Shown here: positions 1 to 8,359 of the stretch, piece by piece
Layout: every line of letters starts with the position of its first letter
How positions within the stretch are numbered: position 1 is the first letter of the stretch
DNA from: Pseudomonas massiliensis
GTDB taxonomy: Bacteria; Pseudomonadota; Gammaproteobacteria; Pseudomonadales; Pseudomonadaceae
DNA: 64,000 nt
Assembly (NCBI RefSeq): GCF_000826105.1
Contig: NZ_CCYK01000007.1
Coordinates: forward strand, 1,984,001 to 2,048,000
Direction of reading: 5' to 3'
The notes under the pieces: model-generated
The model's database searches: none
What the model was told of the DNA's origin: nothing
Seen by the model: only the letters and a program-made list of their open reading frames with translations
Translations under genes and position numbers: made by a program

Positions 1-49
1 TTGCCACGTCCAGCGCCAATTGGGGGAAAAGGATGCAGGCCCAGAGCAT
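1..49 (-). CDS. imuB: ImuB, Y-family polymerase-like protein (first 16 codons only)
   Basis: Only the first 16 codons lie in the window; the gene continues off the left edge. They read MLWACILFPQLALDVA, the typical ImuB amino terminus. ImuB is the catalytically inactive Y-family polymerase relative that links ImuA and the error-prone polymerase DnaE2 to the replication clamp during SOS mutagenesis. It starts 7 bases after the imuA stop and is co-transcribed with it. dnaE2 would be expected next, outside the window. Identification rests on the short motif and the gene order. Confidence 0.75.
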   Translation of the reverse strand, partial: MLWACILFPQLALDVA

Positions 50-56
50 GGCGACC

Positions 57-686
57 TCAAGGATTGGCCGACCAGGTCACCGGGCGGGCTGGAGGGAAGC
101 CGCCACGGCATTTGAGGATGTTCAAGCCTGCCGGTTGAACCGACAGCGCGATGCGCAGGGCCGCGGGTGACGGATTACCCGCCGCCTGGCTGCCGCGCAA
201 GGCGAAACCAAGCACCTGACCGGTTTCGGCAGCTACCTGCAACCGACGCAGGGCGCGGTCGTCCACAGTGCCGGGCCAGCAGACCACGGCCCCGCAGCTG
301 CCCGAACGCAGACATTGTTCAGCCGCCCAGAGCGCGTCCTTGCCCTCGGCGCGGACCCAGGTCAGCCACTGCAAGTCTACCCCGGCGGCCTGCCACGCCG
401 GTGGATAGGGAATGAAGGGCGGGCCAACCAGCACCACATGCTGCTGCCCCTGGGTCAGCCGGGCCAGGGTTGGCCAGAGCAAATGCAGTTCACCACTTCC
501 GTCGGCGGGCAGCAGGATTTCACTCAGGGCCGCGGGAGGCCAGCCACCGAGGGGCAGGGCCTGGTCCAGGCCTCGATGGCCAGTGGGTTGGGTAACCTGC
601 GCGGGCAGGTCATCGGCGATAGCTCGCCCCTTCCACACACGGCGCGTGTCAAGCAGCCCTTCGAGGCTGACCACCGCCGCGCTCAT
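57..686 (-). CDS. imuA: ImuA, SOS translesion-synthesis accessory protein
   Basis: A 209-residue protein with the features of ImuA (SulA/RecA-like family): an LDQALPLGGWP segment near residues 38-50, the region corresponding to the RecA-like core start, and a hydrophobic beta-strand HVVLVGPPFIPYPPAW near 83-98. ImuA works with ImuB and DnaE2 in damage-induced mutagenesis and binds RecA in the systems studied. Its ATG overlaps the lexA stop by 4 bases, and imuB follows after 7 bases, so the three form one operon controlled by the LexA site upstream of lexA. Length is normal for the family. Confidence 0.85.
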   Translation of the reverse strand: MSAAVVSLEGLLDTRRVWKGRAIADDLPAQVTQPTGHRGLDQALPLGGWPPAALSEILLPADGSGELHLLWPTLARLTQGQQHVVLVGPPFIPYPPAWQAAGVDLQWLTWVRAEGKDALWAAEQCLRSGSCGAVVCWPGTVDDRALRRLQVAAETGQVLGFALRGSQAAGNPSPAALRIALSVQPAGLNILKCRGGFPPARPVTWSANP

Positions 687-1303
687 CGCCGCACCAGCCC
701 GCAGAAGATACCCTCGATGGCCAGGTCCCGGTCCTTGCCCACCTCTATGGGCGCATAGGCAGGGTTGCGTGGTAGCAGCCGTACCCCACCGGCGCCCTGC
801 TCGAAACGCTTGATGGTGACCTCGCCATCCAGTCGCGCGACCACGATCTGCCCATTGCGTGCCTCCGGCAAGCGCTGCACGCCCACGAGGTCACCATCAA
901 GAATGCCATCCTCGAGCATCGAATCCCCCTGCACCTCGAGCAAGTAGTCCGGCACCCGCGAGAACAGCCTCACGTCCAGCACAAGATGGTCATGAACCCC
1001 AGCGTCGGGGTGAATCGGGGCACCTGCAGCCACACGCCCCATCAGGGGCACCTGTACCAACCCGGCCTTGCCGGCCTGGTCAAGCAAGCGGATACCGCGG
1101 GCCTGATGGGGCTGCACTTCGATGTATCCGGCCTCGGCCAGCGCTTGGATATGCTTGCGTGCCACGCTACGAGACGCAAAGCCAAAGGCCTCGCTGATCT
1201 GCGCCAGGCTCGGCGGCTGGCCGTGCAGGGAGATCCGCTCGCGGATGAACGAGAGGATGGCGCGGCGTTTAGGGGTAAGGGGTAAAGTATCCATGGAGTA
1301 CAT
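683..1303 (-). CDS. lexA2: LexA repressor, second-type copy linked to the imu cassette
   Basis: LexA family S24 autoprotease and SOS repressor. The N-terminal winged helix (about residues 6-74) contains the QISEAFGFAS and RSVARKHIQAL recognition region. The autocleavage bond is Ala93-Gly94 (GRVAAGAPI); the catalytic dyad is Ser128 (GDSML) and Lys165 (VTIKRF). Two starts are possible: the first ATG has a GGAG five bases upstream, the second (codon 4, position 1294) has no clear ribosome site, so the first is preferred. The gene heads a lexA-imuA-imuB operon. In Pseudomonas putida a second LexA heads this cassette; whether this genome has another lexA cannot be seen here. Confidence 0.92.
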   Translation of the reverse strand: MYSMDTLPLTPKRRAILSFIRERISLHGQPPSLAQISEAFGFASRSVARKHIQALAEAGYIEVQPHQARGIRLLDQAGKAGLVQVPLMGRVAAGAPIHPDAGVHDHLVLDVRLFSRVPDYLLEVQGDSMLEDGILDGDLVGVQRLPEARNGQIVVARLDGEVTIKRFEQGAGGVRLLPRNPAYAPIEVGKDRDLAIEGIFCGLVRR

Positions 1304-1311
1304 TTGTACTC
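1296..1311. promoter_or_regulatory. LexA-type operator (SOS box) overlapping the lexA start
   Basis: A perfect 16-bp palindrome, GAGTACATTTGTACTC, of the form GTAC-N4-GTAC. This resembles the second-LexA operator type known from the P. putida lexA2-imuAB-dnaE2 operon (AGTAC-N4-GTGCT) rather than the classic CTG-N10-CAG box. It covers the lexA ribosome site and the first ATG, so repressor binding here would sit downstream of or on top of the transcription start and give autoregulation of the cassette. Confidence 0.8.
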
Positions 1312-1318
1312 CAGCTGA

Positions 1319-2758
1319 TTATCTTTGGCCAGCCCTTTCGCTCGATCGATACGGTTGCGAGGGCCGCGCCTGACCCAGGATGATGGCTGCTGGCGCGGTA
1401 GCGCGTCGCCCCTGACATAGACAGGGAAGCCGGGGAAGCATTGAGGGCTGCCCCGCCGAACGGCGGACGTAGAGCTGTCGCAACAGCGGTATGGGCAGCC
1501 CGCTGACCTGCTGTAGCCAATGTATCTGTTCCACGTTGCCGGGCTGCCCTTCCAGGGCGCGGCGCAATTGCGGCGCCCGATGCATCTCGGTGGGATGACA
1601 GTGCGCGAGGAAGCTCTGCAAGCGCGCGCCACGGTCACGGAAAGGGTCGTGCAACAGGCAACTGAGCTGCGTCTCGGTCAATCCCAACCTCTCGACCGCA
1701 TGCTGGCTCAGGCGCTGCGCCTGCAGGGTGCGGCCAGCCTCGCCAAGGTAATGCGCCCTGAGAAATCCAAGTGTACGTACGGGCACTCCCTCCTGGCGCA
1801 GGCGCTCCAGGCGCGGACGAAGGTGCGCGGCCAATCCGCTCTGATAGTCCTGGCCACGATGATGGGCTGCCAGGCCTGCCAGATGCGCTTCGAGCAAAGG
1901 GTCTGCGCAGCCGGGCAAGCCAGCGGCCGCGCCAAGCGGATCCACATGCATGCCCAACCCCTGCATGGCCAACTGCCACCGTCGCTTGGTGCTGGTTGGC
2001 AAGATCGGATGAAGATCCATGAAGGGCAACAAGGGTTGAACCCGCGCCACGCTCGGCACTTCGCCATTGCCCGCCAGGTACGGCAGCCAGCCGAGGCCCG
2101 GTGGCGCCGCGACTGCGGCCCGCCCTCGCCCCGCCCTGAGCTGCCGGCGTGCCCGTGCCAGCGCTCGCCAGGCCAAAGGTGGCGCCAGCGCGCCGACCAG
2201 CTGGTCATGTCCGGGACGCTCGAGTGCGCGCAACGCCAGCTGGGCCAGGGCCCGCAGGCAGCCCGGCGCCAGCCCCTTGCCGTGTTCCGCCCGCGCCTCC
2301 CAGAGGCCCGCCAGTAACCCTTCGGTGGTATCCGGCGTCGTTGCTGGGGCGGGCCTGATCGTGTCGTACGGCTGCAGCTCTGCAGGCGTGCCCAGTAACA
2401 GTTCGACCCGAGGGTCTTCGGTCATAAACAGGGCGCCAAGGGCGCGCCTGACGTTTTCGTGGTCCGCCTGGGCGATGCCGGATGCGCCTGGAATGATCAC
2501 GCGCAAGGAAAAGGTCTCGCCCAGGCTGCCGGCCACCAGCAATTGGCTAGCCCTGAGCAAGGCCATGGCCAGCAAGCTGTCGCGATCGGCGCCACACACT
2601 AGCACCGGCCGCCATTGGGACGAGGCCTGGTGCTGACGGCCCAGGCGCTCGGCCAGGTTCATCAGGGCGTGTCGCTCAGCATGGGTATGAAGGCTCAGCA
2701 GACGCTGCAATACCTGTCGGTAGATGCTGTTCAGGGCTTGCTCGTGCATTTCGCTCAT
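1319..2758 (-). CDS. Uncharacterised 479-residue protein upstream of lexA2
   Basis: Not recognised. The start at 2758 is chosen because a GAGGAAG ribosome site lies 5-6 bases upstream (protein begins MSEMHEQALNSIYRQVLQ); the reading frame stays open further upstream but without such a site. The N-terminal third is helical, followed by a beta-strand VLVCGADRDSLLAMALLRAS (about residues 50-69) with a loop that loosely resembles a nucleotide-binding fold but has no P-loop. The rest is rich in Leu, Ala and Arg, with HxxH-like pairs. No signal peptide or membrane segment. It ends 15 bases before lexA2, so the LexA operator sits in the short gap; it may have its own promoter. Function unknown. Confidence 0.7.
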   Translation of the reverse strand: MSEMHEQALNSIYRQVLQRLLSLHTHAERHALMNLAERLGRQHQASSQWRPVLVCGADRDSLLAMALLRASQLLVAGSLGETFSLRVIIPGASGIAQADHENVRRALGALFMTEDPRVELLLGTPAELQPYDTIRPAPATTPDTTEGLLAGLWEARAEHGKGLAPGCLRALAQLALRALERPGHDQLVGALAPPLAWRALARARRQLRAGRGRAAVAAPPGLGWLPYLAGNGEVPSVARVQPLLPFMDLHPILPTSTKRRWQLAMQGLGMHVDPLGAAAGLPGCADPLLEAHLAGLAAHHRGQDYQSGLAAHLRPRLERLRQEGVPVRTLGFLRAHYLGEAGRTLQAQRLSQHAVERLGLTETQLSCLLHDPFRDRGARLQSFLAHCHPTEMHRAPQLRRALEGQPGNVEQIHWLQQVSGLPIPLLRQLYVRRSAGQPSMLPRLPCLCQGRRATAPAAIILGQARPSQPYRSSERAGQR

Positions 2759-2943
2759 GATTTCTTCCTCGCAACCTGGCGCAGACCAGGGACGGCGCGA
2801 AGAATACTCATGGCAAGATGGCAGGGCACCCTTGGCAGCAGGCGAAACGCTGACAGAGGATTCTGATTGAGAAGTAGGAAAATACCCTGAACCGGCGCAA
2901 GCCCCGGAAGACCGAGGCTTGCACCCAAGCATGACCCCGCGCC

Positions 2944-3963
2944 CTAGGCGTTGAGCTCCAGAACGGCCCGGCCGCTGCAGGGACAGTCATCCATGTAGCG
3001 ATGCGCTTCCACGAATTGCTCGAAAGGGAAGACCTTGATGGCCTGGGGCGATAGCACCCGATCGGCGGTCAGCTGATTGATGTTGGTCAGGGCCACGCGC
3101 ACCGCCTGTTCGTCCTGATGAATGCCCAGTTCCGGCTTGCCAGTGAAGTTGCCCAGGCAATGCACATGGAACTGGATGTTCTTCTGGAAGGCCGCGCAGG
3201 CCGGGAATGGCGTCTGGTTGCCGCCTTGCAGCCCATAGAGCACCAGCGCACCCCGGGGAGCGAGCACATCGCCGAGCACCGACATCTGAGGACCGCCAAG
3301 CCCATCGAAGACCATGTTCACGCCCTTGCCATCGGTGTATTTGTTCACCTGCAGCACCAGGTCCTGCTCTTCGGTCACTATGACCTTGTCCGCGCCCAGG
3401 TCCGTGACGGCCGCGCGTTGCGCCTCGTCACGGGTGGCAGCGAAGACCTTCACGCCCAACGCCTTGCCCATCTGCACGAAGGCGGGGCCGGCGCAATGGC
3501 TGGCGTCGGTGATCAACGCGCTCTGGCCAGGCTGCACGCGGGCCAGGTTCACGTAGGCGAACCAGGCCATCAGCAACGGCGTGTAGTGCACTGCCGCCTG
3601 GGCTGGAGTGAGGATATCCGGATAACGGGTCAGGGCCGCCGCCGGCATGATGACGTCCTCGGCGCACGCCGGGTAGTCATTGGCGCTGGCCGCAGGAAAG
3701 CTGGCGACGCGGTCGCCCACCTTGAACGCCTCGACCCCGGTGCCCACCGCGGTGACGATACCGGCCATTTCCTGGCCGATGCCCGCCGGCAAGCGTGCCT
3801 GGGAGGGGGCCAGGTTCTGCCGCCAGAGCACATCGAACCAGGAAATGCCGATGGCCGCGACGCGCACCTGCACCTCACCGGGCCCTGGCTGCCGCGCCTC
3901 GTGCGTTTCGCACTTGAGCACCTCGGCCGGGCCGAACCTGTGAAAACGGATTGTGCGGGACAT
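2944..3963 (-). CDS. mexS: MexS-like NAD(P)H-dependent oxidoreductase (MDR/quinone oxidoreductase family)
   Basis: A 339-residue medium-chain dehydrogenase/reductase: N-terminal GroES-like domain (to about residue 115, GVEAFKVGDRVASFPA) and a Rossmann cofactor domain. It lacks the zinc-ligand pattern of alcohol dehydrogenases, as in quinone oxidoreductases. Length and the divergent arrangement with mexT match P. aeruginosa MexS, whose loss activates MexT and the MexEF-OprN pump, probably because a reactive electrophile or redox signal builds up. The stop is followed by an uncharacterised gene after about 185 bases. The mexEF-oprN operon itself is not in the window. Confidence 0.82.
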   Translation of the reverse strand: MSRTIRFHRFGPAEVLKCETHEARQPGPGEVQVRVAAIGISWFDVLWRQNLAPSQARLPAGIGQEMAGIVTAVGTGVEAFKVGDRVASFPAASANDYPACAEDVIMPAAALTRYPDILTPAQAAVHYTPLLMAWFAYVNLARVQPGQSALITDASHCAGPAFVQMGKALGVKVFAATRDEAQRAAVTDLGADKVIVTEEQDLVLQVNKYTDGKGVNMVFDGLGGPQMSVLGDVLAPRGALVLYGLQGGNQTPFPACAAFQKNIQFHVHCLGNFTGKPELGIHQDEQAVRVALTNINQLTADRVLSPQAIKVFPFEQFVEAHRYMDDCPCSGRAVLELNA

Positions 3964-4057
3964 CGCTAACCTCGTCTGATCACTTCTATTACCCCGTAGG
4001 TTATCCGGGCATTGACCGCATCACCACCGAGGGAGATTGATAGTCAACATGCCTGTT

Positions 4058-4075
4058 ATTGATCGCCAATTCAAT
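4058..4075. promoter_or_regulatory. Candidate LysR-type operator between mexS and mexT
   Basis: An inverted repeat ATTGA-N8-TCAAT inside the 202-bp mexS-mexT divergent promoter region; a further ATTGAT lies 22 bp to the left, as a direct repeat. LysR regulators commonly bind short dyads with a T-N11-A core between divergent genes. It does not match the published MexT consensus well, so this is only a candidate. Confidence 0.35.
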
Positions 4076-4165
4076 GCGGCTGGCCAGGATTTAATAATTG
4101 CCGTGCAGGCTGGGGCTCGATACCCGTAATATGCCTGCGCCCGACCTCCTGCCCGAGCGATCGAG

Positions 4166-5080
4166 ATGAATCGTAACGACCTTCGCCGCGTCGATCTGAA
4201 TCTACTGATTGTCTTTGAGACCCTGATGCATGAGCGCAGTGTCACCCGCGCCGCGGAAAAACTTTTCCTCGGACAACCGGCCATCAGCGCCGCGCTGTCG
4301 CGCCTGCGCAATCTGTTCGACGACCCCTTGTTCGTACGTACCGGTCGCAGCATGGAGCCCACGGCCAGGGCCACGGAAATCTTCGCCCTCCTGTCCCCTG
4401 CCCTGGATTCGATTTCCACGGCGGTAAGCCGCGCCGCCGAATTCGACCCTGCCACCAGTACCGCGGTGTTCCGGATCGGCCTCTCGGATGACGTCGAGTT
4501 CGCCTTGCTGCCGTCATTGCTCAAGCGCCTGCGCGCCGAAGCTCCCGGTATCGTACTGGTGGTACGCCGGGTCAACTACATCCTGATCCCCGCCCTCCTG
4601 GCCTCGGGCGAGATTTCGGTTGGGGTGAGCTATACCAGCGAGTTGCCGGCCAATGCCAAGCGCAAGGTACTGCGCCGCAGCCGCCCCAGGTTGCTGCGCG
4701 CCGACAGCATGCCGGGCAACATGAGCCTCGACGACTTCTGCGCCCGGCCCCATGCCCTGGTTTCCTATGCCGGCGACCTGAGCGGCTTTATCGATACCAC
4801 CCTGGAAAAACTCGGGCGCAAACGCCACGTGGTGCTGGCCGTGCCCCAGTTCAATGGCCTGGGCACCTTGCTGGCCGGCACCGACATTGTCGCCACCGTA
4901 CCGGACTACACCGCTGACGCCCTGACCGCGGCCGGCGGCCTTCGCGCCGAGGAACTTCCCCTGGACATCGAAACCTTCGAGCTGCACATGGCCTGGCGCG
5001 GCGCGCAGGACAACGACCCCAGCGAGCGCTGGCTGCGTTCGCGGCTGCAGATGTTCTTTGGCGATCCGGATAGTCTTTAG
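4166..5080 (+). CDS. mexT: MexT, LysR-type transcriptional activator
   Basis: LysR-family regulator of 304 residues. The winged helix-turn-helix is at residues 1-65 (MNRNDLRRVDLNLLIVFETL, then AAEKLFLGQPAISAALSRLR), and the effector domain contains the family segments DPATSTAVFRIGLSDDVEFALLP and PHALVSYAGDLSGFID. The C-terminus MFFGDPDSL is that of P. aeruginosa MexT. MexT activates mexEF-oprN and mexS, conferring multidrug efflux and affecting quorum sensing. Here it is divergent from mexS but followed by a toxin-antitoxin pair instead of mexEF-oprN, so the pump genes must be elsewhere. A close paralogue lies at 24738-25688. Confidence 0.92.
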   Translation: MNRNDLRRVDLNLLIVFETLMHERSVTRAAEKLFLGQPAISAALSRLRNLFDDPLFVRTGRSMEPTARATEIFALLSPALDSISTAVSRAAEFDPATSTAVFRIGLSDDVEFALLPSLLKRLRAEAPGIVLVVRRVNYILIPALLASGEISVGVSYTSELPANAKRKVLRRSRPRLLRADSMPGNMSLDDFCARPHALVSYAGDLSGFIDTTLEKLGRKRHVVLAVPQFNGLGTLLAGTDIVATVPDYTADALTAAGGLRAEELPLDIETFELHMAWRGAQDNDPSERWLRSRLQMFFGDPDSL

Positions 5081-5277
5081 GCGTCGTCGGGCAGATTGTT
5101 CAACTGGTCACTTCCGTCTTGTCATAGACCGTGGAGCTCCATTCACACCCAATGGCCATACCTTCCCTACGCCACAGCCGAAGGCCAGGTGTCACCCAAT
5201 ACCCGGGCATCCACACTCCTGATGCTGGAGGCGGAACAATCCTCTGTGCATTTAAGCCTAGAACCGAAATTGACCGG

Positions 5278-5295
5278 GTAAGGATTATTCCTTAC
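5278..5295. promoter_or_regulatory. Palindromic operator upstream of prlF-yhaV
   Basis: Perfect inverted repeat GTAAGGA-ttat-TCCTTAC, 30 bp before the prlF start. Toxin-antitoxin operons of the AbrB-antitoxin type are autoregulated by antitoxin binding to such palindromes, so this is the likely PrlF or PrlF-YhaV site. The function is inferred from position and symmetry. Confidence 0.6.
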
Positions 5296-5324
5296 TATCC
5301 GCCCTGCCTATTCAGGAGAACCTT

Positions 5325-5642
5325 ATGCCTGCCATCTACGAAATCGCCACGTTGACCTCGAAGGGGCAGGTCACACTGCCCAAATCCGTTCGCCAGCTGC
5401 TGGGCATTGATACAGGTGGCAAGATTGCATTTGACGTACGCGAGGGTGTAATCGTGGTCAGCCGTGTAGAAACGGCCCACGAAGATCCTGCTATCGGTGC
5501 GTTCCTGGGTTTGCTGGAGGCTGATATCCGAGGCGGCCGCAACCTCTCCACTCTGCAGGAAGACTTGGCGCAAACCATGCTCGCCAACGCAAACCACTCT
5601 GTAAACCTGGACGAAGATATCGAGGGTGAGGTCGCGATCTGA
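5325..5642 (+). CDS. prlF: PrlF family antitoxin (AbrB/SpoVT fold)
   Basis: Type II antitoxin of 105 residues. The N-terminal swapped-hairpin AbrB fold is clear: ATLTSKGQVTLPKSVRQLLGI (residues 8-28) followed by GGKIAFDVREGVIVVSRV. The acidic C-terminal half (LEADIRGGRNL through the end) is expected to wrap and inhibit YhaV. It binds DNA as a dimer and represses its own operon through the palindrome just upstream. Its TGA shares one base with the yhaV ATG, giving translational coupling. An AGGAG ribosome site precedes the start. Confidence 0.88.
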   Translation: MPAIYEIATLTSKGQVTLPKSVRQLLGIDTGGKIAFDVREGVIVVSRVETAHEDPAIGAFLGLLEADIRGGRNLSTLQEDLAQTMLANANHSVNLDEDIEGEVAI

Positions 5643-6103
5643 TGCTGCGACATGGCTGGTCACTGTTATTTCATGAAGGTGTGATTTTACAGCTACGCAA
5701 ATTGCAAGAAGCCGCCGCCCGAGCCGAGCAGAACGATCCGCAAGGTTTTGAGGGCAACGCCAACGTCAAGCTGTTTCGGGCATTGAGCCATCTGATCATG
5801 GAGGCTGTGCCAGCCGACCCAGGCCGTGATGAGTTCCGCCAAGGCAATACGCTGGGCACCGCCTACAGACATTGGCGCCGCGCAAAAATTGGCAGACGCT
5901 TTCGGCTGTTTTTTCGCTACGACTCAAGGTCCAAGGTCATCGTCTATGCATGGGTCAACGACGAAAATACCCTGCGGTCCGCAGGCAGCAAATCCGATCC
6001 CTATGCCGTATTCGAGAAGATGCTGGGCCACGGCAACCCTCCTAATGACTGGGATGCGCTGACGGCTGCGACGCGTAGCGACTGGGACGAGCCCAAAGCA
6101 TAG
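5642..6103 (+). CDS. yhaV: YhaV family ribosome-dependent RNase toxin
   Basis: A 153-residue YhaV toxin (RelE superfamily). Family landmarks are HGWSLLFHEGVILQLRKL at residues 3-20, a lysine/arginine patch YRHWRRAKIGRRFRLFFRYD near 78-97, and VIVYAWVNDENTLRSAGSKSDPYAVFEKML near 102-130. YhaV cleaves mRNA on ribosomes and is neutralised by PrlF. It is encoded with its antitoxin in a one-base stop/start overlap. Length equals that of typical YhaV; nothing is truncated. Confidence 0.88.
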   Translation: MLRHGWSLLFHEGVILQLRKLQEAAARAEQNDPQGFEGNANVKLFRALSHLIMEAVPADPGRDEFRQGNTLGTAYRHWRRAKIGRRFRLFFRYDSRSKVIVYAWVNDENTLRSAGSKSDPYAVFEKMLGHGNPPNDWDALTAATRSDWDEPKA

Positions 6104-6314
6104 GTTGCGCAAATGGCTGAGGGAGTGCACGTTCTGCGCCAGCCCATCCCCGATGCGTCCACTGTAATCCACTCCGTTCTTCGAGCCATAGCCCCAGTGA
6201 TCCAAGAAGTTCACTGCGCGCAGCCGGTGGGCTCCCGCCGACCGCTGAACCATCCCAGACCCGGTCAGTCCGACTATCAGGACCGTTAACCGACCGCTTT
6301 GGAGAGCTTGGCCG

Positions 6315-7127
6315 ATGGCAACACAGGATTTCCGGCCTCGGGATGAGCAGGTCACGGCCGCGGATGTGCTTCCCGAACAAGCCCCGCCCGTGCATGCCCT
6401 GCACATCCTCACCGTCAATACCCATAAGGGCTTCAGCCCATTGAACCGGCGCTTCGTGCTGCCCGAGCTGCGCGAAGCCGTGCGCGCGACGTCCGCGGAC
6501 GTGGTATTTCTGCAAGAAGTGCTAGGCGTGCACCGGCGTCATGGCGAGCGCTATGACAACTGGAGCGATGTGCCTCAATATGAATTCCTGGCCGACAGCA
6601 TCTGGCCAGTGTTCGCCTACGGACGTAACGCCGTGTACCCTGATGGCGAGCACGGCAATGCCCTGCTTTCCAAGTTTCCTATCCTTCATCACAAAAACCA
6701 TGACGTCAGCGTCGCCGGGCAGGAAGAGCGCGGCTTGCTGCACTCGGTGCTGGCGGTGCCCGGGCATGAACAGGTGCATACCATCTGTGTGCACCTGGGC
6801 CTTCGCGAAAACCAACGCCAGCGACAATTGCAACTGCTCTGCGAATTGCTGGACAGCCTGCCCGCCGATGAGCCAGTGATCGTGGCTGGCGATTTCAATG
6901 ACTGGCGTCAGCAAGCCGACAAGGTGCTTGCCGGTTGCGGTTTGCTCGAAGCCTTCGCCCAGGCCCATGGCGCGCCCGCGCGGAGTTTCCCCGCCCGCTT
7001 TCCCCTGCTGCGCCTGGATCGCATCTATCTGCGCAATGCCACAGCCCACGCACCCTTGGCACTGTCACGCAAACCCTGGTCGCATCTGTCCGACCATGTC
7101 CCCCTGGCCGTGGAGGTACGCTTGTGA
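6315..7127 (+). CDS. ybhP: Endonuclease/exonuclease/phosphatase-family protein (YbhP-like)
   Basis: A 270-residue EEP-superfamily hydrolase. Signature residues are present in order: VNTHKGF (metal-binding Asn, about 34-40), VVFLQEV (catalytic Glu, about 64-70), GNALLSKFPI, VHLGL, the AGDFNDW motif near 195-201 and the terminal SDHVPLAVEV His. It is the first gene of a three-gene operon with clsB and ybhN, as in E. coli ybhPON. The exact substrate of YbhP is not established; the context suggests phospholipid or headgroup metabolism. A GGAGAGC ribosome site precedes the start. Confidence 0.85.
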   Translation: MATQDFRPRDEQVTAADVLPEQAPPVHALHILTVNTHKGFSPLNRRFVLPELREAVRATSADVVFLQEVLGVHRRHGERYDNWSDVPQYEFLADSIWPVFAYGRNAVYPDGEHGNALLSKFPILHHKNHDVSVAGQEERGLLHSVLAVPGHEQVHTICVHLGLRENQRQRQLQLLCELLDSLPADEPVIVAGDFNDWRQQADKVLAGCGLLEAFAQAHGAPARSFPARFPLLRLDRIYLRNATAHAPLALSRKPWSHLSDHVPLAVEVRL

Positions 7128-8359
7128 GCGAACATTGGCGCGACAACAACGCCATCGCCTTATTGATCAATGGCGAGGAATTCTACACCAGCGTATTCGA
7201 GGCCATCGCCCAGGCACGCGAAGAAGTGCTGATCGAGACCTTCATCCTGCGCGATGACAAGGTGGGCAGCCAACTGCAAGAAGTACTCACCGCAGCCGCC
7301 GCCCGCGGAGTACGGGTGGAAGTGCTGGTGGACGGATATGGCAGCGCTGAACTGTCGCCGCAGACGCTGCATGACCTGTCCGTGGCGGGAGTCCGGGTAC
7401 TGGCATTCGACCCGAGCAAGCCCATGCTGGGCATGCGTACCAACCTGTTCCGCCGACTGCATCGCAAGATCGTGGTGGTGGACGGTGAGATCGGCTTCGT
7501 TGGCGGGATCAACTTTTGCGCTGACCATCTGGGTGATTTCGGCCCCATGGCCAAACAGGACTATGCCGTCCAGGTACGTGGACCGATCGTGGCTGACTTG
7601 CACCGCGCCTCGTTGGCATTGATGGACCAGACCAGCCGGGTCAAGCGCGAGCCCAAGCCCTGGCTCACCGAGCGGGTACCGCTGCAGCCCGACAGCGCCC
7701 GGGCGCGGATGCTGCTCAGTATCCGCGACAACAACGAGCATACCAACGACATCGAGGCCCATTACCTAAAGGCCATCGAAGGCGCCCGCGAGCGAGTCCT
7801 GATCGCCAACGCCTATTTCTTCCCCGGGTATCGCCTGCTGCGGGCCCTGCGCAACGCCGCGCGCCGCGGAGTAAAGGTGACACTGATCCTGCAAGGCATG
7901 CCGGACATGCCCCTGGTTCGCTTGTGTTCCCGGCTGCTCTACAACTATCTGTTACGCGACGGCGTGGTCATCCGTGAATACACCACGCGCCCGCTTCACG
8001 GCAAGGTCGCCCTGGTCGATCAACGCTGGTCCACCGTAGGCTCCAGTAACCTGGACCCCTTGAGCCTGTCGCTGAACCTGGAAGCGAACCTGGTCATCGA
8101 CGACGCAGCGTTCAATGAACGGCTCTATGATCACCTCAGCCAGCTGGCTGAACAGGAATGCAAAAGCATCACTCTGCAACGCGTGTTGCGCGGTTACTGG
8201 TGGCGAGCACCGCTGATCTTCCTCAGCTTCCACTTCCTGCGTCATTTCCCGGCCTGGATCGGCCTGTTACCTGCCCATTCACCACGGCTCAAGCCTTGGA
8301 CGACCGTCAACGAGACGGCCGAGCCCGGCAACGCCCTCAACCCTGGGAAAAGCCTATGA
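7124..8359 (+). CDS. clsB: Cardiolipin synthase B
   Basis: Phospholipase D-superfamily cardiolipin synthase of 411 residues with both HKD motifs: H113-x-K115-x4-D120 (LHRKIVVVD) and H292-x-K294-x4-D299 (LHGKVALVD), each followed by the usual GGxN or GSSN segment. It joins phosphatidyl groups to make cardiolipin at the inner membrane. The GTG start at 7124 is chosen because GGAGG lies 8 bases upstream and the gene then overlaps ybhP by 4 bases; a longer open frame upstream is a shadow of ybhP. The length matches E. coli ClsB. Confidence 0.9.
   Translation: MSEHWRDNNAIALLINGEEFYTSVFEAIAQAREEVLIETFILRDDKVGSQLQEVLTAAAARGVRVEVLVDGYGSAELSPQTLHDLSVAGVRVLAFDPSKPMLGMRTNLFRRLHRKIVVVDGEIGFVGGINFCADHLGDFGPMAKQDYAVQVRGPIVADLHRASLALMDQTSRVKREPKPWLTERVPLQPDSARARMLLSIRDNNEHTNDIEAHYLKAIEGARERVLIANAYFFPGYRLLRALRNAARRGVKVTLILQGMPDMPLVRLCSRLLYNYLLRDGVVIREYTTRPLHGKVALVDQRWSTVGSSNLDPLSLSLNLEANLVIDDAAFNERLYDHLSQLAEQECKSITLQRVLRGYWWRAPLIFLSFHFLRHFPAWIGLLPAHSPRLKPWTTVNETAEPGNALNPGKSL

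Noticed and set aside
2758..2932. Longer start for the gene upstream of lexA2
   Set aside because: The 58 extra codons have no ribosome site and no protein-like pattern; the GAGGAAG site supports the start at 2758.
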